DNA from: Arthrobacter globiformis NBRC 12137 | Lineage (GTDB): Bacteria; Actinomycetota; Actinomycetes; Actinomycetales; Micrococcaceae | Direction of reading: 5' to 3' | Length of the DNA: 49,031 bases | Assembly: GCF_000238915.1 (NCBI RefSeq) | Contig: NZ_BAEG01000096.1 | Coordinates: 1 to 49,031 of the forward strand | In this document: positions 39,814-47,946 of the stretch, piece by piece | How the letters are laid out: every line of letters begins with the position of its first letter | Numbering within the stretch: the first letter of the stretch is position 1 | Position numbers and translations under genes: made by a program | Notes under the pieces: model-generated | Databases searched by the model: none | Seen by the model: only the letters and a program-made list of their open reading frames with translations | What the model was told of the DNA's origin: nothing

Positions 39814-40755
39814 TCAGGACTCCTTGCTGCGCGGCCCGTCGAAGAAGTCGCGCGCCTCGTCGCTGCCGGCATCAGCCGGTGCGGCCGCGGGCTGCTCGTC
39901 CGGGTCGTCGTCGAAGTCGTCCGTGAGGTCAGACCCATGATCCGCCTCGACCGCGGCGAGGTCCGCATCCGCGGCGGTAGCGGCCCTCGGGTCCCGGGCG
40001 TCGGCAAACCCCCGGAAAACAAGGCCGGCAATACCGGCACCGACGATCGGGGCCACCCAGAACAGCCACAGCTGCCCCAGCGCCCAGCTGCTGCTGAAAA
40101 GCGCAGAGGCGGTGGCGCGGGCCGGGTTGAAGGGCGCGTTGCCCAGGGCCTGGCCCAGCTGCAGGAGTACGGCAAATGCAAGCCCGACGGCGAAGGGGGC
40201 TGCGGCCGCGTTGTTGTTGCGGCGGGCCGTCATGCCAAGGAACACGGCGACCAGGATGGCTGATCCCATCACCTCGGCGAGCAGCACGCCGGCCATCGAC
40301 GTCTGGATCACGGAGTGCTCGCCGAATCCGGCGGTGACGGTATCGAACGCGGTGCGGGCGTCGGCGATGTTGGGCACTGTGCGGAGGATGCCAAACAGGG
40401 CGAGCCCGCCCGCCGCTGCGCCGACCAGCTGCGCGCCGACGTAGGCCGCTGCGGCAGCGATGCCGATGCGGCCCGCCACCAGGTTGCCCAGGGTGATGGC
40501 CGGGTTGAAGTGCCCGCCCGAGATGTACGCAAAGGCCAGCATCGCCGCTGTCACGGCAAGGCCTCCGGCGAGGGCGCCGGGCAGCGGGTTGGACTGCGGG
40601 AGGGTGAAGAGGGGCACGCCCAGCCCGGCGACCACCAGAAAGAGCGTTCCGAACGCCTCCGCTCCGAGCCTGGACAGGAGTCCCGGCCGGAATCCGTCGT
40701 CACCGGCAGAAGGCCTCCGGTTTTCGGTCGGGGGGACGGACACAGGGGTGCTCAT
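39814..40755 (-). CDS. Aquaporin (MIP family) with acidic C-terminal tail
   Basis: Membrane channel of 313 residues with six helices and two half-helices carrying the NPA motifs HFNPAIT (near residue 82) and PFNPARA (near 208); the Arg after the second NPA is the selectivity-filter arginine. This favours a water channel (AqpZ type), although glycerol transport cannot be ruled out. ATG 40755 has AAAGGA about 10 nt upstream. The last 60 residues are a hydrophilic, Asp/Glu-rich cytoplasmic tail absent from classical AqpZ. Divergent from the ADP-ribosylglycohydrolase gene. Confidence 0.92.
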   Translation of the reverse strand: MSTPVSVPPTENRRPSAGDDGFRPGLLSRLGAEAFGTLFLVVAGLGVPLFTLPQSNPLPGALAGGLAVTAAMLAFAYISGGHFNPAITLGNLVAGRIGIAAAAAYVGAQLVGAAAGGLALFGILRTVPNIADARTAFDTVTAGFGEHSVIQTSMAGVLLAEVMGSAILVAVFLGMTARRNNNAAAAPFAVGLAFAVLLQLGQALGNAPFNPARATASALFSSSWALGQLWLFWVAPIVGAGIAGLVFRGFADARDPRAATAADADLAAVEADHGSDLTDDFDDDPDEQPAAAPADAGSDEARDFFDGPRSKES

Positions 40756-40952
40756 GGCAGGGGATTCCTTTGTTTCGGTCAGCGGGGAATGCCGCTCGCT
40801 TCGGGAGCCGGCCCCAGCAGTCTGGCAGCAAAGTCTGGACGGTTGCTGAATCCGAGCTTATCGTCCGGTGGCCGGACACCCGGCACGCAGAGTGGAATGT
40901 CCCGGTTTAGTGCGACTGGAATCACAGAGTCGGGGCAAGGCCGGCGGGCAGG

Positions 40953-40958
40953 TAAATT
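40953..40958 (+). promoter_or_regulatory. Leaderless-type -10 (TAAATT) of the ADP-ribosylglycohydrolase gene
   Basis: TAAATT, 7 nt, then ATG 40966. No ribosome-binding site is suitably placed, which fits a leaderless mRNA. Confidence 0.5.
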
Positions 40959-40965
40959 TGCCTGC

Positions 40966-42078
40966 ATGAGCAATGATCCCGGCACCAGTGTTTTTCCCGG
41001 CACAGCGCCGTCCCCCGAGTCCCGTATCCACGGCTGCCTGCTCGGCGGCGCCCTGGGAGACTCGCTCGGCTACGTCGTCGAGTTCGATCCGATAGAGGAG
41101 ATCCGGCGCCGTTTCGGCGCCGCCGGTCTCCGGGATTTCTCCGCGCTCGACGGCGGGACCCACTTCTCGGACGACACCCAGATGACGCTGTACACGGTCG
41201 ACGGTATCGTCGAGGCGCTGGAATGGGCCAACTCGGGTGTCGGCGCCGATGCCAACGCCTGCGTATGGCTTGCATACCTGCGATGGCTCGGTACACAGGG
41301 CGTTCCGGTCCCCGAATCGGCGCCGCGGCCCCAGCCCCGCTGGATTGACGCACAGGACGTGCTGCGGCACCGGCGGGCTCCCGGCAATGCGTGCCTGAGC
41401 GGGCTGGCCACCGGCGAAATGGGAACGCTCTTCCGCCCGGTCAACCCTGATTCGAAGGGCTGCGGAACCGTGATGCGCTCGGCGCCATTCGGACTGGTTC
41501 CGCACATCCCGGCGGAGGCCGTGTACAAGTTGAGCGCCGATGCGGCCTCGCTCACCCACGGACATCCCTCCGCCAGGCAGAGCGCGGGCGTTTTCAGCCT
41601 GCTCATCTATTCGTTGGTGCAGGGCAGCGGCCTCGCCGAAGCAGCGCAGGCTGCGCTGGCCCGTGTGCTGGCCGATGACGAGGCGGCGCCCGAACTCCGC
41701 GAGCGGCTGGAGGCCGCAATCCGGCTCTCCGGCCAAGCCGGACCCGGCACGGTGCTCAGCCCTGAGGAGCTGGTCCGTGAACTCGGTGAGGGCTGGGTGG
41801 CAGAGGAGGCTCTCGCCGTCGGGCTCTATGCGGTGCTGGCCACTGCCATTGCGCCAGGGGGAGATGGCGCGCCTGATCCGGTGGCCCATTTCAAGGCCGC
41901 CATCGCCGTGGCCATCAACCACAGCGGCGACAGCGATTCCACGGGGTCCATCGCGGGCAACATCCTGGGCGCGTATTACGGCACGGCGTGCCTGCCCGCG
42001 GACTGGCTGGAGGCACTCGAGGCCCCCGAGGTGATCCGTGGCATGGCCGGGCAGCTGGTTTCCGTCACATCTGCCTGA
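40966..42078 (+). CDS. ADP-ribosylglycohydrolase (DraG/ARH family)
   Basis: 370-residue enzyme predicted to remove ADP-ribose from protein or small-molecule acceptors with binuclear Mg. Ligand motifs are in place: GALGDSLGYVVEF at 27-39, SDDTQMTLYT at 69-78, and the C-terminal HSGDSDSTGSIAGNILGAYYG. No ADP-ribosyltransferase, macrodomain or nitrogenase gene is near, so its target is unknown. The 3' end overlaps the convergent DUF4395 gene by 14 bp. Confidence 0.93.
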   Translation: MSNDPGTSVFPGTAPSPESRIHGCLLGGALGDSLGYVVEFDPIEEIRRRFGAAGLRDFSALDGGTHFSDDTQMTLYTVDGIVEALEWANSGVGADANACVWLAYLRWLGTQGVPVPESAPRPQPRWIDAQDVLRHRRAPGNACLSGLATGEMGTLFRPVNPDSKGCGTVMRSAPFGLVPHIPAEAVYKLSADAASLTHGHPSARQSAGVFSLLIYSLVQGSGLAEAAQAALARVLADDEAAPELRERLEAAIRLSGQAGPGTVLSPEELVRELGEGWVAEEALAVGLYAVLATAIAPGGDGAPDPVAHFKAAIAVAINHSGDSDSTGSIAGNILGAYYGTACLPADWLEALEAPEVIRGMAGQLVSVTSA

Positions 42079-42589
42079 GCGGAATGTTGTTGCAGGCCTC
42101 GCAGATATTCTCGGGGATGAAGCCGCGGCGCTGCAGCAGGCCGAAAATGGCACAGCCGAGGCAGAACCCGGCGAAGGACTCCAGCGAGGCGGCAACGATC
42201 AGCACGGCCAGCAAGAGCCACGCGGCGGGCGCCAGGCCGGCGGCCAGCAGGAGGGCGGCCGCCGTGGACATTGCGGCGCCGATGCCCTGGGCGAAACGCT
42301 TGGGCGGCCCGGGCACCAGCTTGACCCGTCCCAGCCGCGGGGCGAGGACCCTGACCGAAAGCAGGGCCAGTGGGGAAATCCTCGGTCCGAACAGCACCCG
42401 GAGCCAGAAGCCCAACGCGATGGCCCCGAGTCCCCAGCCGAGTCCGGTGAGCAGGGTCGTGACGGCCAGCAGGACCACCAGCCCGGCGGTGATGCGGGCT
42501 GCGTATTCATTGACCGGGTTGGGAAAGGCGAACGCAGCACCCAGTCCGCCCGGTCTGCGCGGTTCGTCCAGCTTGCGTGGTTTGGCCAT
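42065..42589 (-). CDS. DUF4395 membrane protein
   Basis: 174-residue integral membrane protein. Family features: the FPNPVNEYAARITAG opening, FGPRISPLALLS, GPPKRFAQGIGAAMS, several hydrophobic helices and the C-terminal FAGFCLGCAIFGLLQ, whose CxxC could bind a metal or be redox active; two more cysteines lie in ENICEACNN. DUF4395 proteins often accompany thioredoxin/sulfurtransferase genes in actinobacteria; none is adjacent here. ATG 42589 follows TAGCCT by 6 nt (leaderless). Confidence 0.88.
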   Translation of the reverse strand: MAKPRKLDEPRRPGGLGAAFAFPNPVNEYAARITAGLVVLLAVTTLLTGLGWGLGAIALGFWLRVLFGPRISPLALLSVRVLAPRLGRVKLVPGPPKRFAQGIGAAMSTAAALLLAAGLAPAAWLLLAVLIVAASLESFAGFCLGCAIFGLLQRRGFIPENICEACNNIPLRQM

Positions 42590-42595
42590 GCGGCA

Positions 42596-42601
42596 AGGCT
42601 A
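42596..42601 (-). promoter_or_regulatory. Leaderless-type -10 (TAGCCT) of the DUF4395 gene
   Basis: TAGCCT, spacer TGCCGC, then ATG 42589 on the minus strand. Confidence 0.5.
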
Positions 42602-42627
42602 GGAGAGGGACGGCGGCGGGGGAAGCT

Positions 42628-43632
42628 TTATTGCGCCACGTGTACCGGCACGCCGCCGACCATCTGCAGGAACTCCCCCTCGGAAATCACCTCGATGGCC
42701 TGGCCGCGGTCGTGCAGCTCCAGGACACGTTTTGCCTTGCCGGTGAGCCGGCCGGAACGCAGGTCGCCGGCCACGAAGCCGTCCCCCACCACCAGGACGC
42801 TGGTCCGCGCCGTGACCCGGCTTTCGGGGCGCGCCCCCAGTTCTGCGGACCGCATCTTCGCTTCCGGCCGCGGCATCGCGAGTGAGCCGGTGAACACGAC
42901 GGTCTGGCCGAACAGCGGATTCCCGGGTTCGGCGTCGGGATTGGGCTCAGGGTTGGGCCCTTCCTCGGGCCACTCGCTGCGGAACGGCCGGGCCGCACTG
43001 CCGCCGGACGCTGCGGCGAGTGCTGCGGCGGTCGCTTTGGACAGCCCACCGCTGGAAGGGTCGAACGCCGGCTGCTGCGGTATGGACAGCCCCAGCGAAA
43101 GGTAGAGCTCGGCGATGCTGTTGGCCCGGTTGCGCCCCGCGATGTCGATGAGGATGCCGGCGCATGCCCGGGCGTCCTCGGCCGCGTCGTGGTGGTTCAC
43201 GAGGGGCACGCCCGCCTCCTCGGCGGCGAAGGGCAGGGAATTGGAAACCAGGGAGTAGCAGCGCCGGGACAGCATCACAGTGCACACGTAGTCGTAGGCG
43301 GGGCCGGGAAGCCCGGAGACCTCAAGCCCGGAGCGGATCACTCCGAGGTCGAAGGCGGCGTTGTGCGCCGCAAGGATGTCGCCGCCGATGAACGCGCCGA
43401 TCTCCGGGAAGAGCTCCCCGAAACGGGGCCTGCCTGCCACCTGTTCGGGCTTGATGCCGTGGACGCGGACGTTGTGGTAGTCAAAGGTGTCGTGGTTTTC
43501 CGGCGGCCGCATCAGCCACGAGGCCTCCTCGACGATGACGCCGCCACGGACCTTGGTGAGGCCAACGGCGCACGGCGAACCGCGGAAGCCGTTGGCAGTC
43601 TCGAAGTCGATCGCCGTAAAGTCCAAACCCAC
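42628..43632 (-). CDS. DEDDh 3'-5' exonuclease with C-terminal BRCT domain
   Basis: 334-residue DnaQ-like exonuclease. Exo I DFETANG (D9, E11), Exo II AAHNAAFDLG, Exo III HHDAAEDARA are all present, so the active site is intact. After a Pro/Glu-rich linker (about 215-245) a BRCT-like domain begins GQTVVFTGSLAMPRPEA and contains TSVLVVGDG. Actinobacteria carry several such stand-alone polymerase III epsilon-like proteins, presumably in repair. Start GTG 43632 is 7 nt after TACAGT. Divergent from the DedA gene, with only 53 bp between start codons. Confidence 0.93.
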   Translation of the reverse strand: MGLDFTAIDFETANGFRGSPCAVGLTKVRGGVIVEEASWLMRPPENHDTFDYHNVRVHGIKPEQVAGRPRFGELFPEIGAFIGGDILAAHNAAFDLGVIRSGLEVSGLPGPAYDYVCTVMLSRRCYSLVSNSLPFAAEEAGVPLVNHHDAAEDARACAGILIDIAGRNRANSIAELYLSLGLSIPQQPAFDPSSGGLSKATAAALAAASGGSAARPFRSEWPEEGPNPEPNPDAEPGNPLFGQTVVFTGSLAMPRPEAKMRSAELGARPESRVTARTSVLVVGDGFVAGDLRSGRLTGKAKRVLELHDRGQAIEVISEGEFLQMVGGVPVHVAQ

Positions 43633-43639
43633 GGGGACA

Positions 43640-43679
43640 ACTGTAGCCCGGCGGTGGCGCGGAACCCGTCAAGTACCCT
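43640..43679. promoter_or_regulatory. Compact divergent promoter pair, both leaderless-type
   Basis: Minus strand TACAGT (43645-43640) lies 7 nt before GTG 43632; plus strand TACCCT (43674-43679) lies 6 nt before GTG 43686. The two -10 boxes are only 28 bp apart, so their -35 regions overlap and the promoters may compete. Confidence 0.5.
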
Positions 43680-43685
43680 TGAAAC

Positions 43686-44474
43686 GTGAACTTTAATGCA
43701 TTGAGCGACTTTGCCGTGCCCGCGCTGGGTGGCGCCGGCCCCGTCCAGCCGCATCTGGCATCATTCCTGCCCGATTGGCTCAACCCCCAGGTCTTCCTCG
43801 CCGACCCGGCCCTTGCCCCGTGGGTTGTCCTGCTGGTCTGCGGGATCATCTTCGCCGAAACCGGGCTGCTGATCGGATTCTTCCTGCCCGGCGATTCCAT
43901 GCTGTTTACGGCGGGCCTGCTCGTGGCCACGGACACGATCAAATTCAACATCTGGCTCTTTGCCGCGCTGATCATCGTGTCCGCCATCATCGGCAACCAG
44001 ACCGGCTATCTCATCGGGTCCAAGGCCGGCCCTGCCATCTTCAACAAGCCGGACTCAAGGCTTTTCAAGCATGAGAATGTCGAAAGTGCGCACAAGTTCT
44101 TCGAAAAGCACGGCGGCAAGGCCCTGATCCTTGCACGCTTTGTACCCATCATCCGCACGTTCGTTCCCGTCATCGTGGGCGTCGCCGCGATGGACAAGCG
44201 GAAGTTCTTCCTGTTCAACGTCATCGGCGCTGTCCTGTGGGGCGGCGGTGTGACGCTTCTCGGCTATCTGCTGGGCGACAGGGTCCCGTGGGTGCGGGAC
44301 AACCTCGACATCATCTTCATCGTCATCGTCCTCCTCTCGGTGATCCCGGTGGGGGTTGAAGTCCTCCGCGGCATGGCCGCCAAGCGCGAGGCCGCGGCCT
44401 TCGGGACAGATCCGGTGGAGGAGTTCATCGAGGAGCACGAGCCCGAGGCTGAGCGCAAAACAAACCTCGACTGA
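43686..44474 (+). CDS. DedA-family membrane protein
   Basis: 262 residues, SNARE-associated/DedA family, believed to act in phospholipid (undecaprenyl-phosphate or phosphatidylethanolamine) translocation. The conserved ETGLLIGFFLPGDSMLFTAG (about 57-76), GNQTGYLIGSKAG, FFEKHGGKALILARFVPIIRTFVPVIVGVAAM and the C-terminal helix are present, including the re-entrant F-x-R-x3-P-x-R motif (FVPIIRT). A charged Glu-rich tail follows. GTG 43686 is fixed by the -10 at 43674. A strong terminator follows. Confidence 0.92.
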   Translation: MNFNALSDFAVPALGGAGPVQPHLASFLPDWLNPQVFLADPALAPWVVLLVCGIIFAETGLLIGFFLPGDSMLFTAGLLVATDTIKFNIWLFAALIIVSAIIGNQTGYLIGSKAGPAIFNKPDSRLFKHENVESAHKFFEKHGGKALILARFVPIIRTFVPVIVGVAAMDKRKFFLFNVIGAVLWGGGVTLLGYLLGDRVPWVRDNLDIIFIVIVLLSVIPVGVEVLRGMAAKREAAAFGTDPVEEFIEEHEPEAERKTNLD

Positions 44475-44512
44475 CCGGCGGGCGTCACCACGGAGACAGG
44501 CACCCCCATTGC

Positions 44513-44544
44513 GGAAAGGCACCTCAGAACTGAGGTGCCTTTCC
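44513..44544. terminator. Terminator between dedA and rdgB
   Basis: Perfect 14-bp stem (44513-44526/44531-44544) with GAAC loop; the outer GGAAA/TTTCC bases give a T-rich end in both directions, then TGTTTG. Serves the converging DedA and rdgB operons. Confidence 0.9.
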
Positions 44545-44557
44545 TGTTTGTGGCTAT

Positions 44558-44610
44558 CGGCTGTCCGCAGCCAGCGCCTGTCTGCGGCTACTAACTGTCT
44601 GCGGAAACTA
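44558..44610. repeat. Tandem repeat at the rdgB 3' end including the stop codon
   Basis: CTGTCTGCGG-N3-CTA units at 44578-44593 and 44595-44610 (17-bp period, two mismatches), plus a more diverged CTGTCCGCAG at 44561-44570. The right copy ends in CTA, the TAG stop of rdgB on the minus strand. Confidence 0.7.
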
Positions 44611-45270
44611 CCGCAGGGCCTCAACAATCGAGGGGAGCAGCGCACGGAACGCCAGGCCTCGGTGGCTGATGGCGTTTTTCTCCTCGGGGCTGAGCTCAGC
44701 ACAGCTGCGGTCCAGGCCCAGGGGCTCCAGGACGGGGTCGTAGCCGAACCCGCCTTCGCCCCGCGGTTCACGCAGCAGCGTGCCGGCAAGCTGCCCGTAC
44801 TCCACCACTTCCCGGGCCCCGTCCCCGGATGCCGACGCCGGCACGGCAAGGGCCGCCGCGCACACGAAGGCGGCGCCGCGGTGGCCGTCCGGCACGTCCG
44901 CCAGCTGGGCCAGCAGCAGATGCAGGTTGGCGTCGTCGTCACCGTGGCGGCCGGCCCAGCGCGCGGAGAATATCCCCGGCGCGCCGCCGAGGACGTCCAC
45001 GGACAGCCCGGAGTCATCGGCGATGGCCACCAGCCCGGTGGCCTCGGCCACCGCCCGCGCCTTCAGCAGCGCGTTTTCGGCAAAGGTCACCCCGGTTTCG
45101 GCGACGTCGGGGGCTCCGACGGCGGCCGCGTCCACCACCTGCGTGTCGACGTCGAGCCCCGGGATCTGCCCGCGCAGCAGCTCACGCAGCTCACGCAGTT
45201 TGCCGGCGTTGCGTGTCGCCAGCACCAGCCGGGGTGCCGGTCCGCCGCTCACAGCGTTGTCCCCGCTCAC
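44608..45270 (-). CDS. rdgB: RdgB/HAM1 dITP/XTP pyrophosphatase
   Basis: 220-residue house-cleaning enzyme that hydrolyses non-canonical purine NTPs (ITP, dITP, XTP) to monophosphates. Family motifs: LVLATRNAGKLRELRELL, TFAENALLKARA, ADDSGLSVDVLGGAPGIFSARWAG, GGFGYDPVL and SHRGLAFRAL. Start GTG 45270 overlaps the rph stop by 4 bp (GTGA). The order murI-MBL-rph-rdgB is that of other actinobacteria. Confidence 0.96.
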   Translation of the reverse strand: MSGDNAVSGGPAPRLVLATRNAGKLRELRELLRGQIPGLDVDTQVVDAAAVGAPDVAETGVTFAENALLKARAVAEATGLVAIADDSGLSVDVLGGAPGIFSARWAGRHGDDDANLHLLLAQLADVPDGHRGAAFVCAAALAVPASASGDGAREVVEYGQLAGTLLREPRGEGGFGYDPVLEPLGLDRSCAELSPEEKNAISHRGLAFRALLPSIVEALR

Positions 45271-46025
45271 GGCGCTTCGGCCAGCGTCTCGCGCTGGATG
45301 GCCGCCAGCTGCTCCGTCCCCAGCAGGGCCAGGTCCAGCAGCTTGTTGAGTTCGTCGCGGTCAAAGGGTGCCCCTTCGGCCGTGCCCTGGACCTCCACGA
45401 ACTTGCCGGAGCCGGTCACCACGACGTTCATGTCGGTTTCGGCCCGCACGTCCTCAATGTAGGGCAGGTCCAGCATGGGGATACCGTCGATGATCCCCAC
45501 GGACACAGCGGCAATGGTGTCGATCAGGGGCTGGGCGTTGCGCGCGATCATCTTGTTCTCGCGGGCAAAGCGGATGGCCTCGGCGAGCGCAACGTAGGCG
45601 CCGGTGATGGCGGCCGTCCGGGTGCCGCCGTCGGCCTGCAGGACATCGCAGTCCAGCACGATGGTGTTCTCGCCCAGGGCCTTGGTGTCGATGATCGAAC
45701 GCAGCGAGCGCCCGATCAGGCGGGAGATCTCGTGCGTGCGGCCGCCGATCTTCCCCTTGACGGACTCGCGGTCGGACCGGGTGTTCGTGGCACGCGGGAG
45801 CATGGCGTATTCGGCGGTCACCCAGCCACGGCCTTCCCCCTTGAGCCAGCGCGGAACGCCTTCGGTGAGGGAAGCGGTGCACAGGACCCGGGTGTTGCCG
45901 AACTCGATGAGGGCCGACCCCTCGGCCTGCTTGGACCAGCCGCGGGTGATGCTGATGGGCCGGAGCTGGTCCGGGGTGCGGCCGTCGGCACGGATGACGG
46001 GGGCAGTGGTTGCTTCGGAAGTCAT
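45267..46025 (-). CDS. rph: Ribonuclease PH
   Basis: Phosphate-dependent 3' exoribonuclease for tRNA 3'-end maturation, 252 residues. RADGRTPDQLRPISITRGW start, GRSLRSIIDTKALGENTIVLDCDVLQADGGTRTAAITGAYVAL and the DLPYIEDVRAETDMNVVVTGSGKFVEVQGTAEG core are all intact. ATG 46025 follows TAAGCT by 6 nt (spacer AAAGGC also resembles a ribosome site), so the gene has its own promoter although it lies downstream of murI and the MBL gene. Confidence 0.97.
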   Translation of the reverse strand: MTSEATTAPVIRADGRTPDQLRPISITRGWSKQAEGSALIEFGNTRVLCTASLTEGVPRWLKGEGRGWVTAEYAMLPRATNTRSDRESVKGKIGGRTHEISRLIGRSLRSIIDTKALGENTIVLDCDVLQADGGTRTAAITGAYVALAEAIRFARENKMIARNAQPLIDTIAAVSVGIIDGIPMLDLPYIEDVRAETDMNVVVTGSGKFVEVQGTAEGAPFDRDELNKLLDLALLGTEQLAAIQRETLAEAP

Positions 46026-46031
46026 GCCTTT

Positions 46032-46037
46032 AGCTTA
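46032..46037 (-). promoter_or_regulatory. Leaderless-type -10 (TAAGCT) of rph
   Basis: TAAGCT then AAAGGC and ATG 46025 on the minus strand. Confidence 0.45.
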
Positions 46038-46059
46038 TCGAGGCCGCAGGCGGGACGGA

Positions 46060-46121
46060 GCCACGTCATGTCGGCGCCACATCAGTCAGTGCCACATCAG
46101 ACTCTGCCGGGTCAGACGCTG
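46060..46121. repeat. Degenerate 15-16-bp tandem array at the 3' end of the MBL gene
   Basis: Reading the minus strand from the gene end, CAGCGTCTGA (with the TGA stop) is followed by CAGAGTCTGATGTGGC, ACTGACTGATGTGGC and GCCGACATGACGTGGC. The units decay away from the gene. Confidence 0.6.
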
Positions 46122-46909
46122 TAGTGCACGCCCGCCACGGCCACGGCCACGTCACCGGCAAAGGCGGGACGCGCCTCGGCCATGACCTTGGTCTGTGACG
46201 TCCACACCGGAATATGGGTCAGGAGGAGGCGGCGGGCACCGGCGGCGGTGGCTGCCTCCCCGGCCCGCTTGCCGGTCAGGTGGACGTCCTTGATGCCGTC
46301 GTCGCGGCCTTCCTCGAAGGCCGCCTCGCAGAGGAAGAGGTCGGCGTCCTTGGCCGCCTCTTCCAGCCCGCGGCACGAATCGGTGTCGCCCGAATAGGTC
46401 AGCACGCGGGTCACGGCATTCCCGGCGGCATCCGGCTCGGCCACCTCCACGCGCAGCGCGTAGGCCTCCTCCACGGGGTGGTTCACGGCGAACGGCGTCA
46501 CCGTGAAAGGGCCGACGGAGACGGCCTGGCGCTCGGTCCAGTTGGTGAAGTCGAACTCCTCGTGCATCCCCGGATCAAGGTCCAGCCCGTAGGCGGTTGC
46601 CATCCTGTCGGCGGTGGCGGCGGGGCCCCAGACGGGGATCCTTCCCCGGTCCCAGCCGCCCGGCTTCCAGCGCACCGCCACGTGCAGGCCGCACAGGTCC
46701 ATGCAGTGGTCGGGGTGCAGATGCGTGAGGAAAATCGCGTCGATGTCCTCGAGGTCGGTGTACCGCTGGATGGCGCCCAGGGCCCCGCTGCCGAGGTCCA
46801 TGACGACCTTCCAGACCCGTTCGCCGTCGTTGGCGGTCAGCAGATAGCAGGAGGCGGGTGATCCGGGGCCGGGGAATGAGCCGGTGCAGCCGACGATGGT
46901 GAGCCTCAC
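46112..46909 (-). CDS. MBL-fold phosphodiesterase-like hydrolase (Rv1339-like)
   Basis: 265-residue metallo-beta-lactamase-fold protein with the metal motif THLHPDHCMD (residues about 62-71), later SGDTDS and LLLTHIPVW, and the N-terminal CTGSFPGPGSPASCYLL. It sits between murI and rph as does mycobacterial Rv1339, described as an atypical class II cyclic-AMP phosphodiesterase; the same role here is inference from synteny. Start GTG 46909 overlaps the murI stop by 4 bp (GTGA). Its stop lies in a small tandem array. Confidence 0.88.
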   Translation of the reverse strand: MRLTIVGCTGSFPGPGSPASCYLLTANDGERVWKVVMDLGSGALGAIQRYTDLEDIDAIFLTHLHPDHCMDLCGLHVAVRWKPGGWDRGRIPVWGPAATADRMATAYGLDLDPGMHEEFDFTNWTERQAVSVGPFTVTPFAVNHPVEEAYALRVEVAEPDAAGNAVTRVLTYSGDTDSCRGLEEAAKDADLFLCEAAFEEGRDDGIKDVHLTGKRAGEAATAAGARRLLLTHIPVWTSQTKVMAEARPAFAGDVAVAVAGVHYSV

Positions 46910-47931
46910 AGGAAAGACCCCCCGGGCGCTGCTCCGCTGCCGGCGGCCTGCCCGACGAAGTTGGAGATGCGCGGGCGTGCTGCCGCGTTCCGCGCGGCGG
47001 CAATCATTTCAGGGGTTATCCGTGCCAGGCTGCCCGTGGGGTACTGCGCCGCAACGTGGTCCACGTGCTTGACGCTGAGCACCTCGGGCCCGAGGAACCT
47101 GCGGGCCAGGGCTTCGAACTGGCCCGGGTCCCCGGTGGCGATGAAGCTGTGCTCCGGCGGTGCTGGGTCCGTCCGTTCGAGGCCGTTGCTGGCCAGGGCA
47201 CGGTAGACGTCCTTGGCGGTTTCCTCGGCACTGGAGACCAGGGTGACGTCCTCGCCCATGACGTAGGAGATCACACCGGTCAGTAGCGGATAGTGCGTGC
47301 AGCCCAGCACCACGGTGTCCACGCCCGCTGCTTTCAGCGGCTCCAGGTATTCGCGGGCGATGTCAAGCAGTTCCGGCCCCGTGGTGATGCCGGCCTCCAC
47401 ATACGGCACGAACGCCGGACAGGCCACGGACGTGATGTGCAGGTCGGGCGCCGCGGCGAACGTGTCCTCGTAGGCCCGGGATCCCACGGTGGCGGAGGTG
47501 CCGATCACGCCTACCCTGCCGGTGCGGGTCGCCGCGACGGCGCGGCGCACGGCCGGCTGGATCACTTCGATGACGGGAATGCCGTAACGCGCCGTGTAGC
47601 GTTCGCGGGCGTCCCGGAGCACCGCGGCCGACGCCGAGTTGCAGGCGATGGTGAGCAGCTTGACGCCGGAGTCCACGAGTTCGTCCATGACGCCGAGGGC
47701 GTTGGCGCGCACCTCCGCGATGGGCAGCGGCCCGTACGGGCCGTGGGCGGTGTCGCCGACGTAGAGGATGGATTCGTTCGGCAGCTGGTCGATGATCGAC
47801 CGCGCCACCGTGAGGCCGCCGACCCCGGAGTCGAAGACGCCGATCGGCAGCGATCCCACATTAACGCCGTCGGCCGGTGCGGACTCCGCTGCAGCTCCTG
47901 CTGCCGGATCCATGCTCGATGCTGAAGTCAT
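46906..47931 (-). CDS. murI: Glutamate racemase
   Basis: Supplies D-glutamate for peptidoglycan. 341 residues from ATG 47931; GTG 47991 or ATG 47913 are other options. The conserved part begins PIGVFDSGVGGLTVARSI. Catalytic cysteines are in ACNSASA and LGCTHYPLL, with YVGDTAHGPYG between them and the N-terminus. The first 28 residues are Ala-rich and not part of the fold. A TATCCT at 47946-47941, 9 nt before ATG 47931, supports that start. Followed by the MBL gene with a 4-bp overlap. Confidence 0.94.
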   Translation of the reverse strand: MTSASSMDPAAGAAAESAPADGVNVGSLPIGVFDSGVGGLTVARSIIDQLPNESILYVGDTAHGPYGPLPIAEVRANALGVMDELVDSGVKLLTIACNSASAAVLRDARERYTARYGIPVIEVIQPAVRRAVAATRTGRVGVIGTSATVGSRAYEDTFAAAPDLHITSVACPAFVPYVEAGITTGPELLDIAREYLEPLKAAGVDTVVLGCTHYPLLTGVISYVMGEDVTLVSSAEETAKDVYRALASNGLERTDPAPPEHSFIATGDPGQFEALARRFLGPEVLSVKHVDHVAAQYPTGSLARITPEMIAAARNAAARPRISNFVGQAAGSGAAPGGSFL

Positions 47932-47940
47932 GATTATTTG

Positions 47941-47946
47941 AGGATA
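47941..47946 (-). promoter_or_regulatory. Possible -10 (TATCCT) of murI
   Basis: TATCCT on the minus strand, 9 nt before ATG 47931; transcription would start within 1-3 nt of the start codon. Confidence 0.4.
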
